Made by a program: the position numbers and the translations under genes
The notes under the pieces: model-generated
The model's database searches: none
What the model was told of the DNA's origin: nothing
Seen by the model: only the letters and a program-made list of their open reading frames with translations
NCBI RefSeq assembly: GCF_027105055.1
Contig: NZ_CP114264.1
Location: 1 to 64,000, forward strand
DNA length: 64,000 nt
Direction: 5' to 3'
From: Acinetobacter sp. TR3
GTDB taxonomy: Bacteria > Pseudomonadota > Gammaproteobacteria > Pseudomonadales > Moraxellaceae
Shown: piece after piece, positions 1 through 11,951 of the stretch
Layout: every line of letters begins with the position of its first letter
How positions within the stretch are numbered: position 1 is the first letter of the stretch

Positions 1-1404
1 ATGCTCTGGACAGACTGCTTAACTCGCTTGCGACAAGAGCTCTCTGACAACGTCTTTGCGATGTGGATTCGTCCTTTGGTTGCTGAAGAAGTTGACGGTG
101 TGATGCGTTTATATGCACCTAATCCATATTGGACACGTTATATTCAAGACAACCATTTAGAATTAATTTCAATTCTTGCTGAGCAATTATCGGAAGGTCG
201 AGTACGTCAGGTTGAAATCTTGGTTGATTCGCGTCCAGGTACTATTTTGTCTTCTCATGAGCAACCTGCAACCACGACTGCGGCTTTAAGTAACACCTCA
301 ACCACTCCAATTGTTCCTATTAAAGCTAAGAAAGAAACTGATTTGGTGCAACCAAGTCAAAATGTCACGAAAATACCAAAGAAAAGACAACTCAACCCAT
401 TATTTACATTCTCTTTATTTGTTGAAGGCCGTTCTAACCAAATGGCTGCTGAGACTTGCCGTAAGGTATTAACCCAATTAGGCGCATCTCAGCACAATCC
501 TTTATTTTTATATGGTCCAACAGGTTTGGGTAAAACACACTTGATGCAAGCCGTAGGGAACGCACTTTTACAAGCCAAACCGAATGCACGTGTCATGTAT
601 ATGACCTCGGAAAGTTTTGTACAAGACTTTGTCAGTTCATTGCAGAAAGGTAAGGTTGAAGAGTTTAAGAAAAATTGTCGTTCTTTAGATTTATTGTTGG
701 TTGATGATATTCATTTGCTTGCTGGTAAAGAAGCAAGTCTTGTTGAATTCTTTTATACATTCAACGCCTTATTAGACGAATCTAAACAAATTATTTTAAC
801 TTCAGACCGTTATCCAAAAGAACTCACGGAACTGGATCCGCGTTTGGTTTCCCGATTCTCTTGGGGATTATCTGTTGGTGTTGAGCCACCAGATATTGAA
901 ACCCGTATCGAAATTTTGCTAAAAAAAGCTGAAAATAGTGGGGTAGATTTGCCACGAAATTGTGCTTTATTCATTGCACAACAAGTGGTCGCAAACGTTC
1001 GTGAACTTGAAGGTGCCCTCAATAAGGTGGTGGCCATCTCACGTTTTAAAGGCACTGCGATTGATTTGGATGTGGTGCGCGAGTCATTAAAAGATGTTTT
1101 AGCGATTCGTGCACGCACCATTAGTGTGGAAAATATTCAGCGTGTCGTCAGTGAATATTTCCGCATCCCATTAAAAGAATTAATCGGACCTAAGCGTACC
1201 CGTATTTATGCACGTCCGCGCCAATTAGCGATGGGGCTAGCTCGAGAGCTGACAGGGGATAGTTTTCCTGAGATTGGAATGGCATTTGGTGGTCGTGATC
1301 ATAGTACCGTGATGCATGCCTGTGAAAAAGTGGTCAGCTTGCGAGAACAAGATCCAATTTTTAATGAAGATTATAAAAACTTACTTCGTCTGTTACAAAG
1401 TTAA
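1..1404 (+). CDS. dnaA: Chromosomal replication initiator protein DnaA
   Basis: The 467-aa product is the AAA+ initiator that binds DnaA boxes and melts oriC. Residues 1-85 form the DnaB-interacting domain, followed by a Ser/Thr-rich linker to about residue 130. The Walker A motif GPTGLGKT lies at 172-179 and the Walker B LLLVDD at about 231-236. The C-terminal helix-turn-helix signature GRDHSTVMH starts at residue 431. The length matches the family, and the start is the first base of the window, which is the usual genome numbering origin, so oriC and any upstream regulation lie outside. dnaN follows after 90 nt. I saw no clear DnaA box in that gap. Confidence 0.98.
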   Translation: MLWTDCLTRLRQELSDNVFAMWIRPLVAEEVDGVMRLYAPNPYWTRYIQDNHLELISILAEQLSEGRVRQVEILVDSRPGTILSSHEQPATTTAALSNTSTTPIVPIKAKKETDLVQPSQNVTKIPKKRQLNPLFTFSLFVEGRSNQMAAETCRKVLTQLGASQHNPLFLYGPTGLGKTHLMQAVGNALLQAKPNARVMYMTSESFVQDFVSSLQKGKVEEFKKNCRSLDLLLVDDIHLLAGKEASLVEFFYTFNALLDESKQIILTSDRYPKELTELDPRLVSRFSWGLSVGVEPPDIETRIEILLKKAENSGVDLPRNCALFIAQQVVANVRELEGALNKVVAISRFKGTAIDLDVVRESLKDVLAIRARTISVENIQRVVSEYFRIPLKELIGPKRTRIYARPRQLAMGLARELTGDSFPEIGMAFGGRDHSTVMHACEKVVSLREQDPIFNEDYKNLLRLLQS

Positions 1405-1494
1405 TCTATTTTTCAGAGTTGCAAACTACTTTTAAGTGCAGCATAGTACACTGCTAACATTCATATCAGCTTCTGTTGTAAGAGGAATAAAATC

Positions 1495-2643
1495 GTGCGT
1501 TTGAAAATCGCTAAAGAAAGTTTAGTCAATGTTTTATCACATGTGGTGGGGGCTGTTGAACGTCGCCATACCTTGAATATTCTTTCAAATGTCAAAATTC
1601 AAACCACTCAACAGGCCTTAACGATTACGGGTTCTGATTTAGAAGTTGAATTAGTCGCAAGCACAACTTTATCTGAAGGTGCTTGTTTAGAGGTAGGTGA
1701 AACAACAGTTCCTGCACGTAAACTCGTTGAAATCTGTAAATCCCTTCCGACAGCAGCCTTGATTGATTTGCAAATAACAGAAGACCAACGCTGTATTTTA
1801 AAATCAGGCAATAGCCGTTTCGTATTGGGTACCCTTCCAGCAGAAGATTATCCATTACTCACGACTGACAATAGTCAAGGTACTCAGGTTCAAGTCACTC
1901 AGCGTGAATTAAAACGTTTATTTGAAAAAACAGCCTTTGCGATGGCAGTTCAAGATGTACGTTTTTACTTAACCGGTACTTTGTTGGAAATTGATCAAAA
2001 TCAATTGCGTACAGTAACAACAGATGGTCATCGTTTAGCTTTGTGTGAAGTTGCTGCTTCATCAACTGCATCTGCACCGATTCAAGCGATCGTACCTCGT
2101 AAAGCGGTTGGCGAGTTACAACGTTTACTGAGTATTGAAGATGAACAGTTGACCCTGTTGATTGGACGTGAATTGTTGAATGTCACCATCAATACGCCAA
2201 GCCGTGATAAAGAGCAGGGCGATATTACCGTGCGTTTCACCACGAAGTTAATCGATGGAAAGTTCCCTGATTATCGCCGTGTGATTCCTAAAAATGGTGA
2301 TAAGCATGTCTCTATCGCTCATGATGTCTTTAAGCAATCTTTACAACGTGTTGCCATTTTAAGTAATGAAAAACTTCGTGGTGTTTTCTTGAATTTTAAT
2401 CAAGATTCATTGCAGTTGCGTGCCAATAACCCAGAACAAGATGAGGCGGTCGAAGATATTGCAATTCAATATCAAGATGCACCTTTAGAAATGTCATTTA
2501 ATGCGCAATATATCCTTGAAGTACTTGGTGTGCTGGATGGTGATGACGTGAAAATGAGCATGAGCGAAGCCAATCAGTCGGTGCTTGTTCAAGATCCAGC
2601 GCATCCTGATCAAACCTATGTCGTGATGCCAATGCGAGTTTAA
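1495..2643 (+). CDS. dnaN: DNA polymerase III beta subunit (sliding clamp)
   Basis: The 382-aa ring-forming clamp tethers DNA polymerase III to DNA. It opens with the typical MRLKIAKESL segment and closes with the family ending YVVMPMRV. The start codon is GTG, preceded by an AGAGGA ribosome-binding site in 1480-1486. The gene lies between dnaA and recF in the conserved origin order and is probably cotranscribed with both. recF begins 27 nt downstream. Confidence 0.98.
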   Translation: MRLKIAKESLVNVLSHVVGAVERRHTLNILSNVKIQTTQQALTITGSDLEVELVASTTLSEGACLEVGETTVPARKLVEICKSLPTAALIDLQITEDQRCILKSGNSRFVLGTLPAEDYPLLTTDNSQGTQVQVTQRELKRLFEKTAFAMAVQDVRFYLTGTLLEIDQNQLRTVTTDGHRLALCEVAASSTASAPIQAIVPRKAVGELQRLLSIEDEQLTLLIGRELLNVTINTPSRDKEQGDITVRFTTKLIDGKFPDYRRVIPKNGDKHVSIAHDVFKQSLQRVAILSNEKLRGVFLNFNQDSLQLRANNPEQDEAVEDIAIQYQDAPLEMSFNAQYILEVLGVLDGDDVKMSMSEANQSVLVQDPAHPDQTYVVMPMRV

Positions 2644-2670
2644 TGAAGATTGATGTTTGAGTTCTAAAGC

Positions 2671-3753
2671 ATGCAAATCACGCGTTTAAATATCGAACGT
2701 GTACGTAATTTAAAGACGGTTGCACTCCATGAGTTGCAACCGTTTAATATTTTTTACGGCGCAAATGGTTCTGGAAAAACTTCAGTTCTAGAGGCTATTC
2801 ATTTACTAGCAACAGGGCGTTCATTTCGCACCCATATTCCAAAACATTACATTCAATATGAAGCAGGGGATGCGATTGTTTTTGCGCAATCTGTCACTGA
2901 ACGTATTGGTATGCAGAAGTTGGCTTCGGGCGAACAGGTGATTAAGGTCAATGGCGATACCATTGCGACTCAAGGTCAACTGGCAAAATTATTACCTTTA
3001 CAGCATATCGATCCACAAAGTACCGATATTATTGATCATGGCGCAAAGCCAAGACGACAATTATTAGACTGGTTAATGTTCCACGTGGAACCTGAATTCT
3101 ATTTTGCATGGCAGTATTATTCTCGCGCACTTAAACAACGGAATAGTTTACTCAAAACACGGCGTAATCTGACTTTGGCTGATTTAGAGCCTTGGAATAA
3201 AATGCTCAGTGATTATGGTGAAATGTTGCATTCACAGCGGGTCAGTATCGTTGAGCAATGGAACCAATTTTTCCATGAAGATTTAAAAATCCTGCTACCT
3301 AATCTTGAGATAGAACTGGAATACAATCCTGGTTTTCATACTGAGCAAGGTCTATTGCAAGACTTGGTTCAGCAGCATCAAAAAGATCTGGATCGGCGTT
3401 ATACTGAGTATGGTCCGCATCGTGCTGATTTACGTTTAAAAACACCTTTTGGCAATGCTGATGATGTACTCTCTCGTGGGCAAAAAAAGTTGTTAATCAT
3501 GGCATTAAAACTGTCACAAATTGCAATGCTACATGCGAGTAATAAGGAAACTGTGGTATTATTAGATGATCTGACAGCAGAGTTAGATGAGACCGCACAA
3601 CAACGGTTAATTGAGCGATTGAGTCAGTTAGGAAGTCAAGTTTTTATGACCACCTTAGACCATGCGTCGGTATTAAAACACTTACAGGATTTGTCGATTT
3701 CTTTTCAATTATTCCACGTTGTTCACGGTCAAGTCAGTCTTGCTGCACTATAA
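2671..3753 (+). CDS. recF: DNA replication and repair protein RecF
   Basis: This 360-aa SMC-like ATPase loads RecA at single-strand gaps together with RecO and RecR. The Walker A motif GANGSGKTS is at about 31-39, the ABC signature LSRGQKK is at about 267-273, and the Walker B segment [13 protein letters not shown] follows. The FHVEP motif conserved in RecF is encoded by bases that also form a near-consensus parS site (3077-3092). gyrB follows after 48 nt. Confidence 0.97.
   Translation: MQITRLNIERVRNLKTVALHELQPFNIFYGANGSGKTSVLEAIHLLATGRSFRTHIPKHYIQYEAGDAIVFAQSVTERIGMQKLASGEQVIKVNGDTIATQGQLAKLLPLQHIDPQSTDIIDHGAKPRRQLLDWLMFHVEPEFYFAWQYYSRALKQRNSLLKTRRNLTLADLEPWNKMLSDYGEMLHSQRVSIVEQWNQFFHEDLKILLPNLEIELEYNPGFHTEQGLLQDLVQQHQKDLDRRYTEYGPHRADLRLKTPFGNADDVLSRGQKKLLIMALKLSQIAMLHASNKETVVLLDDLTAELDETAQQRLIERLSQLGSQVFMTTLDHASVLKHLQDLSISFQLFHVVHGQVSLAAL
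3077..3092 (+). other. parS centromere site inside recF
   Basis: The 16-mer TGTTCCACGTGGAACC matches the palindromic ParB-binding parS consensus (TGTTnCACGTGnAACA) at all but the last base. It lies in coding sequence and encodes the conserved Phe-His-Val-Glu-Pro of RecF. Bacterial parS sites cluster near oriC, and this one is 3 kb from dnaA. parA and parB are not in the window. Confidence 0.75.
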
Positions 3754-3792
3754 TTTTATTTCCTCATTTTTGGATAGATTAATATTTACTAG

Positions 3793-6270
<2,478 letters not shown>

Positions 6271-6310
6271 TTAAATTGATGGGAGATTTAGTTTGTATTA
6301 TTTCTCTCGT

Positions 6311-6355
6311 ATATAAGAAAAAGGCGATGCTTGATGCATCGCCTTTTTCTTATAT
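6311..6355. terminator. Perfect 20-bp hairpin terminator after gyrB
   Basis: A 20-bp arm (6311-6330) pairs without mismatch with 6336-6355 across a 5-nt loop. The arms begin and end AT-rich, so both strands carry a T run after the GC core. It can end gyrB (+) and the convergent dedA gene (-). A parS site begins 4 nt beyond it. Confidence 0.85.
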
Positions 6356-6358
6356 GAA

Positions 6359-6374
6359 TGTTTCACGTGGAACA
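6359..6374 (+). other. parS centromere site after gyrB
   Basis: TGTTTCACGTGGAACA is a full 16-mer match to the parS consensus, with one T-type and one G-type half. It lies between the gyrB/dedA terminator and the end of dedA. The identical 16-mer recurs on the minus strand at 37689-37704. Confidence 0.8.
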
Positions 6375-6383
6375 TTCCGTTGA

Positions 6384-6941
6384 TTAGGTTTCAACTAAAT
6401 CACTGACTTGAATGAGTGCATGCCCAAATAAATAACCAGCAGTCACAAGCACACTAATCCATAATAGCGCGCCTAAGATATTATAAATTACGAAATGGGT
6501 ATAATTCATAGCACTAGAGCCAGCGGCTAAAGGTGCAAAAGAACGTGCAAATGGGATAAAACGAGCCAATAGAATAGTTTTCCCACCATGTTTTAAGAAA
6601 AATGTATTAGTTTTCTTTAAATATTCTTGTTTGATAAATCGAGATTCCATCTTAAAAATACGATCACCAAAATGACGACCAATGTGATAATTCACCATGT
6701 AGCCTAAAGCCGCAGCTATAAAAAGTAAGCTAATCATATAACCGAGATGCATAAACTCAATGACTGAACATAAAGCACCTACGGTGAGTAAAAGACTATC
6801 GCCTGGTAAAAAGAACATAAACACAAAGGCGGTTTCTGAAAAAATAATCAAAAAAAGGATCGCATAAATCCATAAGCCATATTCTTGAATTAAAATGGGA
6901 AGAATATGTTCAAAGTTAAAAATAAAATCTAAAGAATTCAT
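6384..6941 (-). CDS. DedA-family membrane protein (VTT domain)
   Basis: The 185-aa polytopic inner-membrane protein has the DedA/VTT signature. FLPGDSLLLTVGALC lies near residues 44-58, the FGDR element is at about 90, and the conserved helix GGKTILLARFIPFARSFAPLAAG is at about 119-141. Family members act as lipid flippases, notably for undecaprenyl phosphate, and support membrane energetics; which substrate this one has cannot be told. It is a little shorter than E. coli DedA (219 aa) at the C terminus, but the core is complete. It is convergent with gyrB. Confidence 0.9.
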   Translation of the reverse strand: MNSLDFIFNFEHILPILIQEYGLWIYAILFLIIFSETAFVFMFFLPGDSLLLTVGALCSVIEFMHLGYMISLLFIAAALGYMVNYHIGRHFGDRIFKMESRFIKQEYLKKTNTFFLKHGGKTILLARFIPFARSFAPLAAGSSAMNYTHFVIYNILGALLWISVLVTAGYLFGHALIQVSDLVET

Positions 6942-7133
6942 TCAGTTTGTATGATCCAAAATAGAGTACTCACCAAATTGAAGTACAAAAATATAAAATG
7001 AACTTAGTTCTCAATGCGCATTTAAAAGTAATAACTTTAAAATGATAGAGTTGAGTATATCTAGCCTGAACCTAAAGCTCAATTTTATGAGAAAATTCCA
7101 ATTTAGACCTTATCTGAAATGATTGGCGGAATC

Positions 7134-7214
7134 ATGACATTTTTAGCAGGATTCTTAGTATTTTTTAGTATCTTAGAAAACTGTAAGGTGGTCTTTTCCT
7201 CTGTGATGAGATAA
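7134..7214 (+). CDS. Possible 26-aa hydrophobic small protein
   Basis: A short frame from ATG 7134 to TAA 7212-7214 encodes MTFLAGFLVFFSILENCKVV followed by FSSVMR. The first 13 residues are strongly hydrophobic, as in single-pass small membrane proteins. A GGCGGA ribosome-binding site lies at 7125-7130, 3 nt before the ATG, which is closer than usual. The stop codon runs straight into a hairpin with a T run (7213-7253) that would terminate plus-strand transcription and has no other obvious plus-strand gene to serve. I do not recognise a family. Conservation is untested, so this stays tentative. The remaining bases of 6942-7251 show nothing else. Confidence 0.35.
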   Translation: MTFLAGFLVFFSILENCKVVFSSVMR

Positions 7215-7253
7215 TGCCTAATTCATCATTGAGATAGAATTAGGCATTTTTTT
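7213..7253 (+). terminator. Rho-independent terminator (plus strand)
   Basis: The 12-bp arms AATGCCTAATTC (7213-7224) and GAATTAGGCATT (7237-7248) are followed by Ts on the plus strand. On the minus strand the downstream side is not U-rich, so it does not suit the ABC-F gene. It fits the small frame ending at 7214. Confidence 0.7.
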
Positions 7254-9180
7254 AGACTTCAAAAGAACTTTCTAACTCTTCAAGCTCCATCATCAACTCT
7301 AACAGTTGTTCTTCGTAATGTTCCAGCTTAGATTTTAGCTCAGTTTGTTCATTCATCAGCTTAATCAAATCATCTTTTCGATTGGCTTCGTATAAAGCAC
7401 TGTCTGCCAAAGCATGTTCAATAGTGGCTAAGCGAGGCTGAACTTTCTCAATTTGCGCTTCAACTTTCTCAATATTTTTTCGAATAGGACGAGTTATTTC
7501 ACGACGACGAGCCGCTTCTTTACGTTGCGCTTCTTTGTCTACTTTTGTTGCTGAGGTTTGAGGACTTGCTGTTTGCTGCTGTTGTGTATTTTGTGCATTG
7601 ATTTGTTGTTGGCGTGCTTCACGTAACCATTTCGCATAGTCTTGTAAATCACCCTCAAACTCCGTGCATTGACCTGCATGAACCAAAAGTAAGTCATCAC
7701 ATACACTGGCAATTAATTGGCGTTCGTGTGAAACCAATACCACAGCACCATCGAAATCTTGTAGAGCCATACTTAAAGCATGGCGCATATCTAAGTCTAA
7801 ATGGTTGGTGGGTTCATCTAGAATTAAAACATTTGGGCGCTGCCATACGATGAGGGCTAAAGCTAAGCGGGCACGTTCACCGCCTGAGAAACTTTCACAC
7901 GGCGTATCCATACGTTCGCCACTAAAACCAAAACCACCTAAAAATGACCGTAAAGTAGCTTCACTGATTTTTCGATCAGCTATGCGAGCCAATTGCAGCA
8001 TTGGACTGGCATTGGCATCTAAAGCATCCATCTGGTGCTGAGCAAAATATCCAATATTGAGTAATTCTGAGGCTTTACGTTCGCCAGCAAGTAATGGCAA
8101 ATCACCCACTAAAGTTTTGATCAGCGTTGATTTACCCGCGCCGTTCATCCCTAGTAAACCAATACGAGAACTTGGAGTAATTTGCAGACGAATTTTTTCA
8201 GCAATCATTTTGTCACCATAACCAATCGTAGCTGCATCTAGACTAAGGAGTGGTGAACTCATTTTCGTGGGTTCGCGGAAACTAAAGGTAAATGGCGTAT
8301 CGACATGGGCAGGTGCAAGTTGCTGCATGCGTTCAAGCTGTTTGATACGGCTTTGCGCTTGGCGTGCTTTGGTGGCTTGGGCTTTAAAGCGGTCAATATA
8401 TTTTTGAATATGTGCGCGTGTTTCGAGTTGCTTTTCATAAGCTTGTTGTTGTTGTGCCAAACGTTCTGCACGAGTGGTTTCAAAGGTCGAGTAGTTCCCT
8501 GTATATAAGGTTAACTCTTGATTTTCGATATGCAGAATATGGTCGGTAATTGCATCTAAAAAGTCACGATCATGCGAAATGAGGACTAACGTTCCTTCAT
8601 AAGCTTTAAGCCAATCTTCTAACCATAAAATCGCATCTAAATCCAAATGGTTAGTCGGTTCATCCAGTAACAGGAGATCTGAACGGCTCATCAAGGTACG
8701 TGCTAAGTTTAAACGCATCCGCCAACCACCAGAGAAGCTTGCGACATTTAAACGGATTTGATGGTCAAGAAATCCTAAACCTGCCATTAATTGGGCTGCT
8801 TTAGCCGGTGCTGCATAACCATGAATTTCATCAAATCGACCATGTAATTTGGCTAAATCATCATTACTTAGCTGGTCTGGATGAGCTAATTTTTCTTGAA
8901 TATCCCAATATTCTTCGTCACCAGACAAAACAAAATCAATTGCTGGCATTTCTAAGGCTTTAATTTCCTGAGCCATGTGCGCCACAGTCCATACCGCAGG
9001 ACGGGTTAGATTACCTTCGTCAGCAACCACGCCACCTAAGAAAGCGGAAAAGAGTGTTGATTTACCTGCACCATTCACGCCAGTAAGACCAATTTTCCAG
9101 CCAGGGTGAAGCTGCATCGATGCTTTTTGAAATAGGACTCGCCCACCACGGCGTAAAGAAACTTGGTCAAATTGAATCAT
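7252..9180 (-). CDS. yheS: ABC-F family ATPase (YheS/Uup type)
   Basis: The 642-aa soluble protein carries two ABC cassettes and no membrane segment. The first Walker A is GVNGAGKST and the second GMNGAGKST. Both halves have signature SFSGG motifs (SFSGGWRMRL, SFSGGERARL) and LLDEPTNHLD / LILDEPTNHLD Walker B segments. A charged linker joins them, and a C-terminal coiled coil follows at about 540-640. ABC-F proteins act on the ribosome. The order MIQFDQVSLRRGG at the N terminus resembles YheS. I chose the ATG at 9180 over a TTG 18 nt upstream because family members begin at this Met. Confidence 0.9.
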   Translation of the reverse strand: MIQFDQVSLRRGGRVLFQKASMQLHPGWKIGLTGVNGAGKSTLFSAFLGGVVADEGNLTRPAVWTVAHMAQEIKALEMPAIDFVLSGDEEYWDIQEKLAHPDQLSNDDLAKLHGRFDEIHGYAAPAKAAQLMAGLGFLDHQIRLNVASFSGGWRMRLNLARTLMSRSDLLLLDEPTNHLDLDAILWLEDWLKAYEGTLVLISHDRDFLDAITDHILHIENQELTLYTGNYSTFETTRAERLAQQQQAYEKQLETRAHIQKYIDRFKAQATKARQAQSRIKQLERMQQLAPAHVDTPFTFSFREPTKMSSPLLSLDAATIGYGDKMIAEKIRLQITPSSRIGLLGMNGAGKSTLIKTLVGDLPLLAGERKASELLNIGYFAQHQMDALDANASPMLQLARIADRKISEATLRSFLGGFGFSGERMDTPCESFSGGERARLALALIVWQRPNVLILDEPTNHLDLDMRHALSMALQDFDGAVVLVSHERQLIASVCDDLLLVHAGQCTEFEGDLQDYAKWLREARQQQINAQNTQQQQTASPQTSATKVDKEAQRKEAARRREITRPIRKNIEKVEAQIEKVQPRLATIEHALADSALYEANRKDDLIKLMNEQTELKSKLEHYEEQLLELMMELEELESSFEV

Positions 9181-9293
9181 GAGTCTGCAAGGTCGCAAAG
9201 AGATAGCTGCATTTTAAGGTGATCGCCCATGAATGCAAATTTTTATATTACAGATCAAACTGATCGAATTAAATCATTCAATCAATAAAAAAA

Positions 9294-9313
9294 TAGAGCA
9301 AAAGCTCTACTTT
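9294..9313. terminator. Small hairpin with T run
   Basis: TAGAGC and GCTCTA arms (9294-9299, 9304-9309) enclose a 4-nt A loop, followed by CTTTT. It lies in the 212-nt gap between the divergent ABC-F gene and the first binding-protein paralogue. A longer version of the same hairpin recurs at 13591. Confidence 0.45.
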
Positions 9314-9392
9314 TGTCATGCAAATCAGATTATTATTTAGTTTATATGAAAAAATAAGTAACAAGACTAGAAAGATAGAAACAGGATTATGA

Positions 9393-10400
9393 ATGAAGAA
9401 TGGAATTCTTGCATTAGGGGCGATGCTACTTTTGGGTTTAAACACTCAGGTAAATGCCTCAACCACAATTTGTGTTTTCGATTTATTGGGTAAGTCTGGT
9501 GAAGCATACAAAGCCATGGAGGAATGGGCACTGGCTGCAAAAACATGGCGCGCTGACATTCATTTAATTAGCTATCAAAGTGAAGCACAAGCTGAGAATG
9601 ATTTTGAACAAGGCAAATGCGATGGCGTATACATGACGTCTATGCGTGCGCGTAGTTATAACAAATTTGCAGGTTCTGTCGATGCGATTGGTGCTGTACC
9701 GAGTTATGCGATTGCACAAAAAGCCATTAGTTTTGCGTTAGATAAGCGTAATCAACGTCGTCTGACCAGTAGTATAGGTAATCAGGTCTACGAAGTTGTC
9801 GGTATATCACAAATTGGTCTGGCTTATATTTTCGTTAAAGATAAAAAAATGGATACCATTGAGCAAATCAAGGGTAAAAAATTTGCTGTTCTCGCCTATG
9901 ACGAAGCACAGAAAATCGTTGTGAAAAGCCTTGGTGGGCAAGCGGTCCTTTCAGACATTTCCGATATCGCTAAAAAATTTAACAATGGCCAAGCCGATAT
10001 TATGGCCGCACCAGCTTATGCCTATAAACCATTAGAACTCTTTAAAGGTTTGGGAAATGATGGGGCAATTATTACTTTTCCAGCTGTCAACATGACCATG
10101 GATTTGATTATCCGTCCTGAAAAATTCTCAAGCAACTTTGGTCAAAATTCGAGAAATTGGTTCTTGAATCGTTTGAATAATAATTTTGCATTAATCCAAA
10201 GAATCGAGGCTGAACTACCAGCGAAATATAAAATTAATCTGAGCAATGAAGACAAAATGCGTTATCAGCAAATTTTGCGTGAAGCTCGAATTGGTTTAAT
10301 TAAAAAGGGGATTTACGACGCCAGTATGATGAACGTTTTAAAGCGTGCCCGTTGTACTGTAGAACGTACCAATTTTGAATGTACCCTCGGTGGAGAATAA
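9393..10400 (+). CDS. Putative periplasmic solute-binding protein, paralogue 1 (AdeT-like)
   Basis: This 335-aa protein has a Sec signal peptide (about residues 1-22, ending VNA) and a mature body that opens with CVFDLLGKSGE. It belongs to a family that Acinetobacter annotations call putative solute-binding protein or 'AdeT, RND efflux'. No transmembrane transporter segments exist, so an RND pump is excluded; a secreted two-lobed binding protein fits better. Four cysteines shared by the array are at CVFD, GKCDG, RARC and FEC. The AGGA ribosome-binding site precedes the ATG. Ligand and partner permease are unknown, and no permease gene lies nearby. Confidence 0.8.
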   Translation: MKNGILALGAMLLLGLNTQVNASTTICVFDLLGKSGEAYKAMEEWALAAKTWRADIHLISYQSEAQAENDFEQGKCDGVYMTSMRARSYNKFAGSVDAIGAVPSYAIAQKAISFALDKRNQRRLTSSIGNQVYEVVGISQIGLAYIFVKDKKMDTIEQIKGKKFAVLAYDEAQKIVVKSLGGQAVLSDISDIAKKFNNGQADIMAAPAYAYKPLELFKGLGNDGAIITFPAVNMTMDLIIRPEKFSSNFGQNSRNWFLNRLNNNFALIQRIEAELPAKYKINLSNEDKMRYQQILREARIGLIKKGIYDASMMNVLKRARCTVERTNFECTLGGE

Positions 10401-10451
10401 TTTTTTAGTTTTTTGTGTGTTTGATAATTTGATTTTTTGCAGGGAAACGAA

Positions 10452-11465
10452 ATGAAAAAGGGGTTGTTTGTTTTGGCTGGCTTAGCACTTATGGGTATGA
10501 GTGCAACTGGTCAAGTTCAGGCTAAACAAAATGTATGTGTATTTGATTTACTTGGTAAAGCAGGTGAAACATTTAAAATTACTGAAGAATGGGCAATTGC
10601 AGCTAAAGGATGGCAAGCAGATATTCGTTTGCTCTCTTATCAAGATGAAGCAAAAGCGCAAAATGATTTTGAGGCGGGTAAATGTGATGCTGTTTATATG
10701 ACCTCGATGCGTGCTCGTAAGTACAATCGTTTTGCAGGGTCGATTGATGCAATTGGTGGGGTTACAAATAATCATGTCGCGCAAAAAGCGATTAGTTTTG
10801 CTTTGGACAAGAGAAATAAGCGTCGTTTATTGGCAAATGTCGATAATCAGAATTATGAAGTTGCGGGTATTTTACAATTTGGTTTGGCATATGTATTTGT
10901 ACACGACCGCAATTTAAATACGATCGAAAAGGCAAAGGGTAAAAAGTTTGCCTACTTGCAATACGATATTGCACAAAAAGAGATTGTTGATAGTTTGGAA
11001 ATGGTTTCCGTGCCTTCTGAAATCTCAGATTTTGTTAAAAAATTTAATAGCTATCAGGTAGATGTGATTGCTTCGCCAGCTTATGCATATAAACCCTTAG
11101 AAATTGAGCGAGGAATTTCAAAAGGTGGTGCAATGTTTTCGTTTCCTGTAGTCAACATTACGGGTGATTTGATTATTCGTCCAGAGAAATTCCCAGCGAA
11201 TTTTGCTGCACAATCAAGAGAGTGGTATGTTGATCAATTACCAAGAAGTTTTGCATTAGTGAAACGTCTCGAAAATGGGATTCCAAATAAATATAAGTTG
11301 AATCTTCCGAAGGAAGACGAAGTGCGTTACCAGAAAATTTTACGAGAAGGCCGTATTCGTTTAACCAAACAAGGAGTCTACGATCCAATTATGATGAGTG
11401 TATTAAAACGTGCTCGTTGTACAGTAGAAAGAACAAGTTTTGAGTGTTCTTTAGGAGGCGAATAA
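10452..11465 (+). CDS. Putative periplasmic solute-binding protein, paralogue 2 (AdeT-like)
   Basis: The 337-aa paralogue has a signal peptide MKKGLFVLAGLALMGM... cleaved near VQA. It starts 51 nt after paralogue 1, with no evident terminator between, so the two are probably cotranscribed. The AGGGAA ribosome-binding site at 10441-10446 favours ATG 10452 over an upstream TTG. All four family cysteines are kept, and the C terminus RARCTVERTSFECSLGGE matches paralogue 1. Function is as unresolved as for the other copies. Confidence 0.8.
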   Translation: MKKGLFVLAGLALMGMSATGQVQAKQNVCVFDLLGKAGETFKITEEWAIAAKGWQADIRLLSYQDEAKAQNDFEAGKCDAVYMTSMRARKYNRFAGSIDAIGGVTNNHVAQKAISFALDKRNKRRLLANVDNQNYEVAGILQFGLAYVFVHDRNLNTIEKAKGKKFAYLQYDIAQKEIVDSLEMVSVPSEISDFVKKFNSYQVDVIASPAYAYKPLEIERGISKGGAMFSFPVVNITGDLIIRPEKFPANFAAQSREWYVDQLPRSFALVKRLENGIPNKYKLNLPKEDEVRYQKILREGRIRLTKQGVYDPIMMSVLKRARCTVERTSFECSLGGE

Positions 11466-11951
11466 TTCGCTTTTGTAATCTAAGTTAAATAGAGTGATTA
11501 TTTTTGATAAATGATCACTCCATAAAACATTTGTGAAAATGTGATTTGGGTTGTAAAAAAACATAAAAAACCGGCTTATGTCGATAAATACACTAGGTTT
11601 TTAGGCAGAATTTGACTATATTTGTCTCAATTTGGCGTAAAAATATGCAAAAACAGCAAATAAGGGAAAACAAGATGAAAAAAGGAATTTGGGCATTGAG
11701 TGCTGCGACTCTATTTGTTATGACCACTCCTGTACAGGCAAAACAAGAAATTTGTGTATTTGATCTATTGGGAAAAGCTGGCGAATCTTACAAACTTGTT
11801 GAAGAGTGGAAGCTTGCCTCAAAAACATGGCAAGCTGATGTTGAGCTGATCCCTTATCAAGATGAAGAAAAAGCAGAGAAAGATTTTGATGCGGGTAAAT
11901 GTGACGGGGTTTATATGACTTCGATGCGTGCTCGTAAATATAATAAATTTG

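Noticed and set aside
1405-1494. oriC between dnaA and dnaN
   Set aside because: No DnaA-box cluster or AT-rich unwinding repeats are visible in these 90 bases; the origin is more likely upstream of dnaA, outside the window.
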